64,000 bases of DNA, taken from contig JADYYP010000050.1 of the NCBI GenBank assembly GCA_020853575.1, positions 1 to 64,000 of the forward strand, read 5' to 3'. Below are positions 52,997-62,432 of this stretch, in pieces. The position numbers and the translations under genes are program-made. This DNA comes from Planctomycetota bacterium. Lineage in GTDB: Bacteria > Planctomycetota > UBA1135 > GCA-002686595. Position 1 is the stretch's first letter, and every line of letters begins with the position of its first letter. The notes beneath the pieces were generated by a model. That model searched no databases. It was not told the origin of the DNA and saw nothing but the letters and a program-made list of their open reading frames with translations.

Positions 52997-54017
52997 GATT
53001 CGGGTACTCCCAACGTCCGACGTTGTCGCGGACCCACTCGTAGTAGAAACGCACTCCGCGGTCGCCCGCGGTGTCGCCGAGGCCGCCCATCTCGGGGTGG
53101 GGCGCGCTCCCGCTGAAATTGCCGATGCCTTGGATGAACGCCGCGTGGAACAGCATCACGGCGTTGGGCGCCGCCTTGTAGGCCTCGCAGTCGGCGAAGA
53201 TGAAGTCCTTCTGGCCAGCGCTGAAGACGCCGTCGTTTTCGTAGGAATCTTGCTTCTGCGTCTCGACATTGACGACGAATCCGCTGCTCGGAATGGGCAT
53301 CGTCTTCTGGATGATGCGCACCTCCATTCCAGGGAAAGTGTCGGTGGTCGGCGACTTCTGGTAGGGGCACACGCCGGCTTCGATCGTCGGAGCGCGCTCC
53401 TTGAACCACTGGAAGAGCTGCGCCTTCTTGCGCTCGCCGTCGGGCTCGCGCAGGAGCGGCTGGTCGGAGCGCTCGGTGTGGTCGAATTCGTGCGCCAAGT
53501 CGACGAGCACGTTCTTCAGCCCGCGTCGCTCGAGGAACTCCGCGGTCTCCACGATCGCGCGCTGCAGCGCGGCCTCGTCGTCGAAGACCTGGTCCTTGCG
53601 CGGCGACAACAGTCCCACGAGCACGACCATGCCGCGCGCGTCCGCTTCACGGATTAGCCACTCCAAACGGTCCGCGACGTCCTTCTTGAGTTGTCCCTGT
53701 CGCGTGTAGCCGTTGAGCCCGGCGTCCGCGTCGGGCCAGCCGCCGTGGCTCCCCTGCACGTACACCGCGATGAAGTTGATGCCGTGACGAACCATGTTGT
53801 CCATGGCGCGCACGTGACGTTCGGTGACCGTCCAACTGTGGAGTGCGTTGCCACAGCGCAGTCCCCAGAGATCGACGGGCTGTCCGCCGAGATAGGCGCG
53901 CTCGCCGCGGATCTCGAACTCTCGAGTTGCGGGCTGAGCCGCATCAGCGCTGGTTGCAGCGCGATCGAAGGGAAGGGCGCTCGCGGCCCACAGGATCAAG
54001 GGAACGATTGTTTGCAT
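52986..54017 (-). CDS. Glycoside-hydrolase-like secreted protein (tandem copy 2)
   Basis: This encodes 343 residues with signal MQTIVPLILWAASALPFDRA. It is a clear paralogue of the preceding gene (REFEIRGERAYLGGQPVDLWGLRCGNAL; RLEWLIREADARGMVVLVGLLSPRKDQ; end VGRWEYPNHVR). Its acid/base region reads VLVDLAHEFDHTERSDQ, differing from copy 1 (NLYQEFNHP), so substrate or activity may differ. It lacks a lipobox. It lies 36 bp downstream of the TonB receptor gene, in one operon. Confidence 0.8.
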   Translation of the reverse strand: MQTIVPLILWAASALPFDRAATSADAAQPATREFEIRGERAYLGGQPVDLWGLRCGNALHSWTVTERHVRAMDNMVRHGINFIAVYVQGSHGGWPDADAGLNGYTRQGQLKKDVADRLEWLIREADARGMVVLVGLLSPRKDQVFDDEAALQRAIVETAEFLERRGLKNVLVDLAHEFDHTERSDQPLLREPDGERKKAQLFQWFKERAPTIEAGVCPYQKSPTTDTFPGMEVRIIQKTMPIPSSGFVVNVETQKQDSYENDGVFSAGQKDFIFADCEAYKAAPNAVMLFHAAFIQGIGNFSGSAPHPEMGGLGDTAGDRGVRFYYEWVRDNVGRWEYPNHVR

Positions 54018-54053
54018 GGGATGCTCGTGGTCGACCGTGACGACGAGCGACGC

Positions 54054-56216
54054 TCAGAACTGTCGCGTGAGTCCGACTTCGAGACCGTAGGCAAAGGGCT
54101 CGCCGAGGTACATCCCGCGACCAGACTTGATCTCGAAATACTCCTCGTCGAACAAGTTGCGCGCGCTCAGCAAGACACGGAACGTGAAGTCGTCCGAGAC
54201 CTGTCGATCGAGTCCGAGTCGCGCATTCCAGACGGTGAAATCCGGTCGAATGCCCACCTGGCCAGCGGCGTTGATCTGCTCGGTGTTGGCGCGATCGGAA
54301 TAGGCGTCGTCGGCGTAATAGCCGTCGATGCCAGCCCACACGCCCGAGTGCCCGAATTCGTAGCGCAGGCCCCAAGAGGCGAGCAAAGGCGGCGCGCCGG
54401 GGAGGTCATTGCCCTCGAACTGACCGTTGCGGTACTCCGACTCGTTGTAGGAGATCGCCGACCATGCCGTCAGTCCCGGGACTCCCGCATCGGCCAGGTC
54501 GCCATCGAGCGTCAACTCGACTCCGCGGTGGCGCGAGTGACCCGCATTGACATACACGTCGAACTGGGCGGGATCCTGCTCCAGTCGATCGTGGTAGTGG
54601 ATCAAATAGCACGTCAGGTCGGCCGCGAGCGCGCGGTCGAAGAACTCGCCGCGTGTCCCGATCTCGTACAGATAGGCATACTGCGCGCTGATGTCCTGCG
54701 GATCGTTGGAGACCTCGAGCTGGGCGGCTTGGGGCGCGGCGAACGAGGTCTGTGCGTTGACGAAAACCGACCAGTCTTCGGTGACGAAGCGCGAGACGCT
54801 GACCGCCGGCAAGACCTCTCTGAAGTTCTCGTGCTTCTCGACTCCGGTCATGCTGCGGCCGGCCATGTCGACGTACTCGACACGTACGCCTGGCGTGACG
54901 GTCCACTCGTCGTAGAGAAGCGTGTTCTCCAGGAACGCGGAGCCCGTCGAGTACTCGAAATCGTCGTGGGAAATCAGCGTGTGCGTGCCATTGGGGAAGT
55001 CGCGCTCGACACCGCGTGTGATGTCCTCCTCGAGGTAGCGCAGGCCACCGACGAATTCTCCATCGACCGCGCCCCAGTCGTAGCGATGCGTGACTTGGGG
55101 CTGGATCGCCCGCACGCGCATCGGACGCGGAGTCGACTGGATGTAGTTGGGATTGTTGCCGTAGTACGTCGGGCTGCCGAGCTCGAAGGTGCGCTCGCTG
55201 TCGTAGGCGTAACTGATCAGGTCGGCGCGCGTGTCGGGCGACACTTGCCATTCGAGCTTCAGGTTCGCGCGCTCTTGGTTGCCGTAGAAGCGATTCTGGA
55301 GCGACTTCGACTGGAACGGGTCGGCCTCGAAGTCGGCCTTGTTGAGCCCGTCGGCGAGGTCCGTGTCGTCGTCGAAACTCTCGAGCTGGACGAGTGCCCG
55401 GAACTCGCGGCTGAAGGCGTAGCTCGTCTTCAGCGCGTAGTTCTGCAGCGTGTAGTCGCCGTGGTCGCGGTACGTCTCGCCGTCCTTGTAGACGCCTTCG
55501 AGCAGCACCCCCAAAGGTCCGCTGGTATCACCCGCTCCCAGGTAGACCGTGGCATTGTGGTAGCGGTCGTACTTCATCAGGGTGTCGAGCGTCAGTCGCT
55601 CGGGGATCGGGCGCGTCAGGAAGTTGACCACGCCCGACACGTTGTTCGGCCCGTAGCGCACACTCGCGCCACCGCGCTGCACGTCGACCGCGTAGACGCG
55701 CTCGAGCATGATCGGAAACAGCGAAGATCCCGGATGCCCGTAGGGTGCCGAGGCCAGCGGGATTCCGTCGGCGAGCATGGCCAGGTTGATCGAGCGCGAT
55801 GGGCCGTCGTTTCCGGTGATGCCGCGGATGGCGATGTTCGGGAGTGACTCCGAGCCGGTCTCTTCGGCGGTAAAGATGCTGGGCGAGTGGCGCAGGACCT
55901 GTTGGACGTTCAGCCCACCGGCTTCGCGCACCTCTTGGGGTGACAAGATGTCGCGGCCAGCGGTGTTCTCGAGCGGCGTCCGCAGGCGCTCGCGCGGATC
56001 CTCGGGCGCGGGTGCGGTCACGATGATCTCGGGGATGCGCGACGTCGTGGAGAGCGAGTCGTCCGTGCGCGTCTTGTGCTCGTTCGTCTGCGCGCCACTC
56101 TGAGGCGAAGGCAATGTGGCCTGGGCGAGCGCAGCATCTCGTAGGGCCCAACAGCACACGAAGTGCGCGGCGAGTCGGACGTGGCGCGAGGCAAGGGTGC
56201 GCGGGGCGACGGTCAT
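54054..56216 (-). CDS. TonB-dependent outer-membrane receptor (FecA-like)
   Basis: This encodes 720 residues from ATG 56216, with signal MTVAPRTLASRHVRLAAHFVCCWALRDAALAQ. A TonB-box-like IPEIIVTAPAP occurs at about 62-72. The plug spans about 90-210 (GGLNVQQVLRHSPSIF, NIAIRGI, YAVDVQRGGASVRYGPNNVSGVVNFLTR). The 22-strand barrel ends in the canonical aromatic terminus VGLTRQF. FecA-like receptors import ferric siderophores, but here two glycosidase-like genes are downstream, suggesting uptake of a glycan-derived or glycosylated ligand. No SusD-like protein is present. Confidence 0.93.
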   Translation of the reverse strand: MTVAPRTLASRHVRLAAHFVCCWALRDAALAQATLPSPQSGAQTNEHKTRTDDSLSTTSRIPEIIVTAPAPEDPRERLRTPLENTAGRDILSPQEVREAGGLNVQQVLRHSPSIFTAEETGSESLPNIAIRGITGNDGPSRSINLAMLADGIPLASAPYGHPGSSLFPIMLERVYAVDVQRGGASVRYGPNNVSGVVNFLTRPIPERLTLDTLMKYDRYHNATVYLGAGDTSGPLGVLLEGVYKDGETYRDHGDYTLQNYALKTSYAFSREFRALVQLESFDDDTDLADGLNKADFEADPFQSKSLQNRFYGNQERANLKLEWQVSPDTRADLISYAYDSERTFELGSPTYYGNNPNYIQSTPRPMRVRAIQPQVTHRYDWGAVDGEFVGGLRYLEEDITRGVERDFPNGTHTLISHDDFEYSTGSAFLENTLLYDEWTVTPGVRVEYVDMAGRSMTGVEKHENFREVLPAVSVSRFVTEDWSVFVNAQTSFAAPQAAQLEVSNDPQDISAQYAYLYEIGTRGEFFDRALAADLTCYLIHYHDRLEQDPAQFDVYVNAGHSRHRGVELTLDGDLADAGVPGLTAWSAISYNESEYRNGQFEGNDLPGAPPLLASWGLRYEFGHSGVWAGIDGYYADDAYSDRANTEQINAAGQVGIRPDFTVWNARLGLDRQVSDDFTFRVLLSARNLFDEEYFEIKSGRGMYLGEPFAYGLEVGLTRQF

Positions 56217-56608
56217 GTGTGCAATCGGCTTGGTGAAATGGAAAGAACTGGGAGCGATCTGCGTTCGCGCTGCGTTGGCAATGCACGTGCCCGTGTGTCT
56301 GCCGTCGAGCGCATGTCCACGCGAATGTGTGCTCGTGGAGTGACGGTCGAGCTCGCGAGCGACGTCGGGGATCGAGCGACGTTCCGAACTCGTCACACTC
56401 GAGCGCGTGCGCGTCATCCGTGCGACGTGAGTTGACCTGCAGCGCGAGAGCGTCACCTACGTCGGGGGATGCGGCCGATTGCGCGGTGCATACGGCGTCG
56501 TGCGCAGAGTGGTCCAGCAACTGTCTCGAACCACGGCATGGCGCCGCGTTCGGCGCAACGGGCGTCTCGACCTGGGAACTCTCCTGGGCTGCCGCATACA
56601 CTTCGCGG
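56217..56608. other. Divergent intergenic region between TonB receptor and DinB gene
   Basis: This 392-bp gap has open frames only as extensions of the flanking genes. It should contain both promoters. No terminator, riboswitch or repeat is obvious. Confidence 0.4.
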
Positions 56609-57103
56609 ATGAAACCCGAAGAACGCTCGGCACTGTGGGAGCGCTACGTCGACGCACCCGCACGTCTGCGCACGGCGCTCGAGCGCGTGCCCAAGGACGC
56701 TCTCCAGTGGCGGCCTGCGCCCGACAAGTGGTCGATCCACGAAGTGGTCGCGCACTGCGCGGACAGCGAGACCGTCGCGGCGACGCGCATTCGCTACGTC
56801 GTGTGTGAGGACCAGCCGGTGATCCAGGGGTACGACCAGGATCGCTGGGCACGGGCCTCGAACTACCATTCGATGCCGCTCGAGCTCGCGCTACGCCAAG
56901 TCGAGCAAGTCCACGCGTGGACCGCGGAGTTCCTGCGCGCTCTCCCGGACAGCGCTCTGGAGCGCGTCGCCACGCACACCGAGAGCGGCGCGTACTCCGC
57001 CGAAAAATGGCTGCGCATCTACGCGAAACACATTGACGACCACGTCGTTCAGATCGAGCGCACCTTGGCGCAGTGGAACCAACGTGCCGCGCGCTCGGTC
57101 TGA
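56609..57103 (+). CDS. DinB-superfamily protein
   Basis: This encodes 164 residues from ATG 56609. It follows the DinB_2 pattern: LWERYVDAPARLRTALERVPKDALQWRPAPDKWSIHEVVAHCADSE, with the metal-binding His in VVAHCAD (about 49-53), and a second His in AKHIDDHVVQIE (about 138-149). Family members are four-helix metal-dependent thiol- or stress-related transferases. No signal, so cytoplasmic. Followed 10 bp later by the ABM-like gene in one unit. Confidence 0.88.
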   Translation: MKPEERSALWERYVDAPARLRTALERVPKDALQWRPAPDKWSIHEVVAHCADSETVAATRIRYVVCEDQPVIQGYDQDRWARASNYHSMPLELALRQVEQVHAWTAEFLRALPDSALERVATHTESGAYSAEKWLRIYAKHIDDHVVQIERTLAQWNQRAARSV

Positions 57104-57112
57104 GGTACGGCG

Positions 57113-57478
57113 GTGAGCCAGCACCCCGCGGGACCGTTCGCTCGCCTGCCGGAGCCTCCGTACTACGCCGTGATCTTCACCAGTCGGCGCACCGCGGGCG
57201 AGTCCGAGGACTACGGCCATTCCGCGAGCGAGCTGCTCGAGCTCGCGCGCCGCCAGCCGGGCTTCCTGGGTGTCGAGAGCGTGCGCGACTGCGAACGCGT
57301 CGGCATCACGGTCAGCTACTGGCGCGACGAGGACTCGATCGCGGCCTGGAAGCAACTCGCCGTTCACCTCGTCGCGCAACGCGCCGGTCGAGAGCGTTGG
57401 TACGAGCACTACGAAGTGCGCGTCGCGCGTGTCGAGCGCGCCTACTCCTCCGCATCGAGCCCGCGGGTCGGGCTGTAG
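57113..57478 (+). CDS. ABM-domain (antibiotic biosynthesis monooxygenase-like) protein
   Basis: This encodes 121 residues from GTG 57113. The sequence YYAVIFTSRRTAGESEDYGHSASELLELARRQPGFLGVESVRDCERVGITVSYWRDEDSIAAWKQ matches the dimeric alpha-beta-barrel ABM family (EPGFLG, S-W-x-D/E-D-S motifs). The family includes small heme-degrading and quinone-forming monooxygenases; many are uncharacterised. Cytoplasmic. Confidence 0.87.
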   Translation: MSQHPAGPFARLPEPPYYAVIFTSRRTAGESEDYGHSASELLELARRQPGFLGVESVRDCERVGITVSYWRDEDSIAAWKQLAVHLVAQRAGRERWYEHYEVRVARVERAYSSASSPRVGL

Positions 57479-57497
57479 CTCGCGTCCGGAGCGACCG

Positions 57498-58007
57498 TCA
57501 GCGCACGGGGCGCGTCGGCAAGTCGATCGTTCCGCCCACCGTGACTGTGTAGTCCCAGTCGCACTCCGCGCTGACCCGAAGAGTGACGCCGGGAACCATC
57601 GACCAGTCCGGCGCGTCGAGCTCGACACGGGCAGCGTTCACAGGCACGTCGTTCGGAGGCAGGCACGCGTGGAAGGTGACGGCCACGCTCGCTTCGGGTG
57701 TGGGCTTGGATCGTTCGAGCGACACATCGACCCAAGCGGTGCCGTAACCCACCTCGTAAGTGCAACGGAGTTCGAGGCGGTCGTCACTGTGTCCGAGAAC
57801 AGTCCAATTCGCGCCATGGTCGTTGAGGCGACCTTGTTGAAGCTCGCTCACCCACCCAGTGGGGGCGCGTTCGAGTGGTCCGATGAAAACCGATGCGCGT
57901 CGACCGGTCAGCGGATCGCGGTTCGTCGGCGAAGGCTCCGGCGAGCAACTTGCGCAAAGTGCCGCAGTCGCGATCGACGTGAAGATCGAGCGGGTCGAGT
58001 GGAGCAT
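57498..58007 (-). CDS. Lipoprotein of unknown function
   Basis: This encodes 169 residues. Signal MLHSTRSIFTSIATAALCASCSPEP with Cys21 in CASC, a weak lipobox. The mature part is an all-beta, Cys-poor domain (VSELQQGRLNDHGANWTVLGH, TFHACLPPNDVPVNAARVELD). Not recognised. It begins 25 bp after the molybdoenzyme stop, so it belongs to the same operon and may be an accessory lipoprotein. Confidence 0.65.
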   Translation of the reverse strand: MLHSTRSIFTSIATAALCASCSPEPSPTNRDPLTGRRASVFIGPLERAPTGWVSELQQGRLNDHGANWTVLGHSDDRLELRCTYEVGYGTAWVDVSLERSKPTPEASVAVTFHACLPPNDVPVNAARVELDAPDWSMVPGVTLRVSAECDWDYTVTVGGTIDLPTRPVR

Positions 58008-58032
58008 GGTCGTCGACCAGGCCGGGAAGAGC

Positions 58033-60804
58033 CTAGCTCAACTTGTACGCGTCCGCGCTCGGCTTGACCGCGCGGGCGAAGTGCAGTGGGCGGCGCAGTG
58101 AGCCGCGTGCCGGGCGCGTGTGCGCGACCCACTCGCGGTAGACCTCCATGGACTTGGCGGTGTCGACGACGACGTCACCGTACTGGTCGTCGGCGTGGGC
58201 GCGCTCGACCTTTACGGCTTGGTGCCAGCAGTGCATTCCGCTCACGGGATCGGGTTGGACCGGGAACGTCAAGTTCTGATGCACACCACCATCGGTCCAC
58301 CAAATGCGCGACGAGTCCGGATCGTCCGATTTGAACGGCACGATGTCGGTCAAGCGGCGGAAGCGGAACCGGTTCGGCGCGATCTCTTCGCGCGCGACGA
58401 TTGGACACGCGTAGGTCTTGTCGTTGACGTCCTCGAACAGGCGCCAACGGCCGAGATGGTGTGAGCACGCGACGATGCCCGGCCGAATGCCCTCGGTGAC
58501 CCAGACCTTGTTGACGAAGTGCCCGATGCGCGTCGAAACGCGCACGAGATCGAGCGTTTCGACGCCGATCAACTTCGCGTCCTCGGGATGGATCCACACC
58601 GGATTGGTGTTGGAGAGCTCGTACAGCCACTTCGAGTTCGCCGAACGCGTGTGGATCAACGTCGGCAAGCGGAAGATCGGCACGAGCGCGTACTCGCCCT
58701 TCGAACGATCCATGTGCTTGCGGTGCACGTGGCTGGGGATGTACTCGGGCGTCGCGAACTCGGGCCAGCCCCAATCGACCATGGTCTTGGAGTAGATCTC
58801 GCAGCGCTTCGAGGGCGTCGTGAAGCCCGCGCGCGGTGCGCCTTGGGCCACGATCGCCACCGGCTTGCCGGCCTTCTCGATGGTGTCGTCGGCGCGCGTG
58901 CGCGCATCGACGAGCTCGCTGGCGCCGACCTGGCGCATGTGGACCTCCCAGGTGTCCTTCTTGACCAGGAAGGCGCCGTGCTTGCGCATGTAGTCGAGTG
59001 GCGTCAGTCCGTGCTTCGCCGCCTCCTCCGGTAGGCCAGGCACCGAGTTCTCGAAGATCCAGCGGTAGTACTCGGAGGTGGTGATGCGCTCACCCTTGCG
59101 ATAGGGCGACTCGTAGTACTTGCGGATGCCGAGCGAACCGTCGGGATCGATGCGCCACGAGAGGTTGATCCAGAACTCGTCTTCTTCCCAGACCTCGCCC
59201 GGATTGGCTTGGTAGGTGAATTCGACGGGTTTTCCGAGCCTTTCCAGCGCCACGCGCCGCACCGGCTGGCGGAAGCCGATCCACTGCGCGGCATGCGTCT
59301 CTTGGCTCTGGATGTCGTGGCGTTCCGCGCCCACGCCCATGGGAAGCACGTAGTCGGCGTACTGCGCGGTCTCGCTCCACGTCGGCGTCAGCGCGGCGTG
59401 CAACTCGACCTTCGACTCGTCGCGCAGCACTTGCTCCCACAGCATGCCGTCGGGGTTGGTCCAGACCGGGTTGTAGACGCGCGTGAAGTAAGCCGCGAGC
59501 TTTCCGCGACCCTCGAGCAGGAAGTGGGGCAGCAGGAAGCTGAGCTCGTGGTGCGAGAGCGGCCACTCGCGCGGATAGAGCAGTTCGTTCCACACCTGTT
59601 GCGGCGGAGGCTTGAGGAACGGCGCGGGCACGAACTTGTCCTGCGTGTTCATGTTGGTGCCGCCCTTGGTCCCGACGGCGCCCACGAGCACGGTCAAGAA
59701 CTGCAGGCAGCGCGCGACCTGCCAGCCGCCTTCGTTGCCCGAGGCGGCATTGCGCCACACGTGCGAGGCGAAACCGCTCCCCGCGGCACCGATCAAGCGC
59801 GCGACCTCGACGATCTGCCCGGCGTCGACGCCGCATTCCTCGGCGGCCTTCGCGGGCGCCGCGTAGGCGTAGCGCTGCCTGAGCGACTCGATGAAGCGCT
59901 CGAAGCTCAGCGGCTCGCCCGGGTGCGCCCACTCCAGGTAGTCGCGCCAGTTGACCCACTCCTCGATGAACGCACGGTCGTAGAGCTGCTCGTGCAGGAT
60001 CACGTGCGCGAACGCCAGCAACAGCAGCGCCTCGGTGCCGGGATAGGGCGCGAGCCAGTAGTCCGACATCGAAGCCGTGTTCGAGAGCCGCACGTCGACC
60101 GTGCACAACTTCGCGCCCTTCAGCTTGCCGTCGATGATGCGCTGCGCGTGCGGGTTGAAGTAGTGGCCGGTCTCGAGGTGACTCGACAGCAACAGGATGA
60201 ACTTGGCGTTCTCGTGGTCGGGCGAGGGCCGGTCCGCGCCGGTCCACAGCGCATAGCCCAAGCGCGCCGCGCCGCTGCACACATTGGTGTGGCTGTTGTG
60301 GCCGTCGACGCCCCAGCTCTGCAGCACCCGGTCCATGTAGCCGTCGTGCCCAGGGCGTCCGACGTGGTACATCACCTCGGTTTTGCGGCCCTCGACCAGC
60401 GCGCGCCGGATCTGCGCCGCGAAGGTCTCGAGCACGTGGTCCCAGCTCACGCGCTCCCACTTGCCCGAACCGCGCGGTCCGACGCGTTTCATCGGATACA
60501 GCACGCGCCCCGGATCGTCGATCTGATTGAGAGTTGCCGGACCCTTGGCGCAGTTGCGACCGCGCGATCCCGGGTGGAACGGGTTGCCCTCGAGCTTCTT
60601 GATCGACAGGTCCGACTTGTCGACGTACGCCACCAGCCCACAGGCCGCCTCGCAATTGAAGCAGGTGGTGGGGACGAGCATGTAGCTCTTCGACTCGCGC
60701 CGCGGCCAGGCCCGGGGATCGAGCAGCTCGACGTGGTCCCAGGTCTCCGGTCGAGGGAAGTTCTCGATCGGTGTGATCGTCATCGATGCGGGATCGCTGC
60801 TCAT
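58033..60804 (-). CDS. Molybdopterin oxidoreductase catalytic subunit (cytoplasmic, PsrA/SoeA-like)
   Basis: This encodes 923 residues. Start at ATG 60804, which overlaps the FeS-NrfD stop by 4 nt. The N-terminal [4Fe-4S] site is C48-x2-C51-x3-C55-x29-C85 (TTCFNCEAACGL ... GRNCAKGP). Then follow the MopB domains: SHTNVCSGAARLGYALWTG (Cys176 as likely Mo ligand), NMNTQDKF, and a C-terminal MGD-binding domain with GIRPGIVACSHHLGRW. No twin-arginine signal precedes it, unlike periplasmic polysulfide/thiosulfate/tetrathionate reductases; the cytoplasmic sulfite dehydrogenase SoeA shares this. The substrate cannot be set from sequence. Confidence 0.93.
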   Translation of the reverse strand: MSSDPASMTITPIENFPRPETWDHVELLDPRAWPRRESKSYMLVPTTCFNCEAACGLVAYVDKSDLSIKKLEGNPFHPGSRGRNCAKGPATLNQIDDPGRVLYPMKRVGPRGSGKWERVSWDHVLETFAAQIRRALVEGRKTEVMYHVGRPGHDGYMDRVLQSWGVDGHNSHTNVCSGAARLGYALWTGADRPSPDHENAKFILLLSSHLETGHYFNPHAQRIIDGKLKGAKLCTVDVRLSNTASMSDYWLAPYPGTEALLLLAFAHVILHEQLYDRAFIEEWVNWRDYLEWAHPGEPLSFERFIESLRQRYAYAAPAKAAEECGVDAGQIVEVARLIGAAGSGFASHVWRNAASGNEGGWQVARCLQFLTVLVGAVGTKGGTNMNTQDKFVPAPFLKPPPQQVWNELLYPREWPLSHHELSFLLPHFLLEGRGKLAAYFTRVYNPVWTNPDGMLWEQVLRDESKVELHAALTPTWSETAQYADYVLPMGVGAERHDIQSQETHAAQWIGFRQPVRRVALERLGKPVEFTYQANPGEVWEEDEFWINLSWRIDPDGSLGIRKYYESPYRKGERITTSEYYRWIFENSVPGLPEEAAKHGLTPLDYMRKHGAFLVKKDTWEVHMRQVGASELVDARTRADDTIEKAGKPVAIVAQGAPRAGFTTPSKRCEIYSKTMVDWGWPEFATPEYIPSHVHRKHMDRSKGEYALVPIFRLPTLIHTRSANSKWLYELSNTNPVWIHPEDAKLIGVETLDLVRVSTRIGHFVNKVWVTEGIRPGIVACSHHLGRWRLFEDVNDKTYACPIVAREEIAPNRFRFRRLTDIVPFKSDDPDSSRIWWTDGGVHQNLTFPVQPDPVSGMHCWHQAVKVERAHADDQYGDVVVDTAKSMEVYREWVAHTRPARGSLRRPLHFARAVKPSADAYKLS

Positions 60805-62312
60805 GACAAGGGCGGCAACTGCGCCGCTCGGATGTAGGCGTGCTTGTAGACGAACAGACCGGCGAGCGCCGGCACGCAGGCGAGCGCGGGCAGCGCGAAC
60901 AGCATCGGCAATGTGGCGGCGACGCCCACGAGCAACCCGAACTTGAAAGCCCTGAGCGGCCCGAGGCGCACGACGCCGAGGAACGCGGCGGCTTGCCTCG
61001 CATTGGCCGTCGGGTGCGCGCCATGGCGTTCGAGCGTCATGAACAACCCGTGCAGCAGGAGCCCGCTCAACGCCGCGATGCGCAGCGCCTGGCTCTCGGG
61101 CGCGACGGTGAGCAACGCCACGGCGCCGCAGAACAGCGCCTGCGCCAGCAGGTGGGGCAAGAGCTTGGGCGATTGCCACAGATCGCGGCCCTCGCACTGC
61201 TTGAACAGGAACGCGGTGTAGCCGGCGACGCCGAGCCCGAGCACGGCGTTGATCCAGCGCAAGCCAGCGATCGTTCCCTCGCTGGCGAGCGCCTGCAGCG
61301 CGGGAATCTCGAGCTCGAGCGAACGCACGACCAGCGCGGCCAGCGTGGCCGTGACCGTCGCGCTGAACGCCATCAGGATCCACGCGCCCTTGACCAGCCA
61401 ACTCTTGGTGTTGGGCCGCGTCAGCAGCGTGAAGAACTTCATCGGACGCTTGAGGTCCTCGACCAGCAAGAAGGTCGTGATCAGCGTGAACACGAGCGCC
61501 AGGATCTCCGGAGCGGCGGCGGCGGGCCACGAGTCCAGCCCGAGTTGCCCCGCGAAGGGGGAAAGCAGCGCCGCGCCGGCCGCGATGCCCTTGGTGACGA
61601 GATAAGCCGCGACACCCCAGCCCCACTGCACCTTGTGGCCCACGTCGAGCACGGTGCGCACGTGGGGCGCGGTGGCCACGCTCGCCGGCCACTCTTCCGG
61701 CTTGGTGTGCGGCCGCTCGCTCCAGATGTACGTGTCCGGGCGTTGTGCGAGGCCCGGCTCGAGCGCCTCGGGCAACGTGTCGAGGTAATGCACGTTCGGT
61801 TGCGTGCGCTGCTCTTCGCGCCGCCGGAGCGTGGAGTGCTCCGCCACCATCTTCGAAATGCGCGACGCGGGATCGTGCAGATCGCCGAAGACGATGGCCT
61901 CTTCCGGGCACACGATCACGCAGGCCGGCGCGAGCTGCTGCTCGATGCGATGTGCGCAGAAGTGGCACTTCTCGACCGCGCCCGAATCCTCGTTCAGGTA
62001 GATCGCGTCGTACGGACAGCCCTGCATGCACGCTCGACATCCGATGCACGCGTCGCGGTCGATGTCGACGATCCCGTCGGAGCGCTTGGAGAGCGCGGTC
62101 ACCGGGCAGATCGTGACGCACGGCGCCTTCGTGCAGTGGTTGCAGCGCAGCACGGAGAAGTGCCGCTTGACCGCGGGGAAGACACCCTTTTCGGTGTACT
62201 TGACCCAGGTGCGGAAGCTGCCGAGCGGGACCGCGTTCTCGGACTTGCAGGCGACGGTGCAGGCGTGGCAGCCGATGCAGCGCCGATGGTCCATCAAGAA
62301 GCCGAATTGCAT
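60801..62312 (-). CDS. Fused 4x[4Fe-4S] electron-transfer/NrfD-type membrane subunit
   Basis: This encodes 503 residues from ATG 62312 (GTG 62324 is an alternative). The N-terminal about 200 residues are a PsrB/DmsB-type domain with four cysteine clusters: CIGCHACTVAC (12-22), CNHCTKAPCVTICP, CIGCRACMQGCP and CHFCAHRIEQQLAPACVIVCP. From about 230 to 500 there are 8-9 TM segments of the NrfD/PsrC family (VQWGWGVAAYLVTKGIAAGAALL, LLVEDLKRPMKFFTLLTRPN). The usual B and C subunits are separate genes; here they are one polypeptide. It likely couples the molybdoenzyme to the quinone pool. Confidence 0.93.
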   Translation of the reverse strand: MQFGFLMDHRRCIGCHACTVACKSENAVPLGSFRTWVKYTEKGVFPAVKRHFSVLRCNHCTKAPCVTICPVTALSKRSDGIVDIDRDACIGCRACMQGCPYDAIYLNEDSGAVEKCHFCAHRIEQQLAPACVIVCPEEAIVFGDLHDPASRISKMVAEHSTLRRREEQRTQPNVHYLDTLPEALEPGLAQRPDTYIWSERPHTKPEEWPASVATAPHVRTVLDVGHKVQWGWGVAAYLVTKGIAAGAALLSPFAGQLGLDSWPAAAAPEILALVFTLITTFLLVEDLKRPMKFFTLLTRPNTKSWLVKGAWILMAFSATVTATLAALVVRSLELEIPALQALASEGTIAGLRWINAVLGLGVAGYTAFLFKQCEGRDLWQSPKLLPHLLAQALFCGAVALLTVAPESQALRIAALSGLLLHGLFMTLERHGAHPTANARQAAAFLGVVRLGPLRAFKFGLLVGVAATLPMLFALPALACVPALAGLFVYKHAYIRAAQLPPLS

Positions 62313-62432
62313 GGGGCGCGACACTCTAGCGGCGCGCCGCGCGTCCGCCGCGTGTGATTTCGCCCAGGACCTTGGACCGCTTCCGCACCGGTCGGGATCC
62401 TCTGGTTGTCCCTAGCTCCACGGAGGTTCTCC

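Noticed and set aside
52986..54017. Calling the two glycosidase-like proteins a named GH family
   Set aside because: The fold looks like clan GH-A, but I could not match a specific family signature.
58033..62121. A single 1362-codon open frame covering both molybdoenzyme and FeS-NrfD region
   Set aside because: The upstream part is an Arg/Ala-rich shadow of the FeS-NrfD gene. The clear start is ATG 60804, overlapping the upstream stop.
58033..62312. Naming the molybdoenzyme operon soeABC
   Set aside because: Topology is compatible, but the active-site sequence does not establish the substrate.
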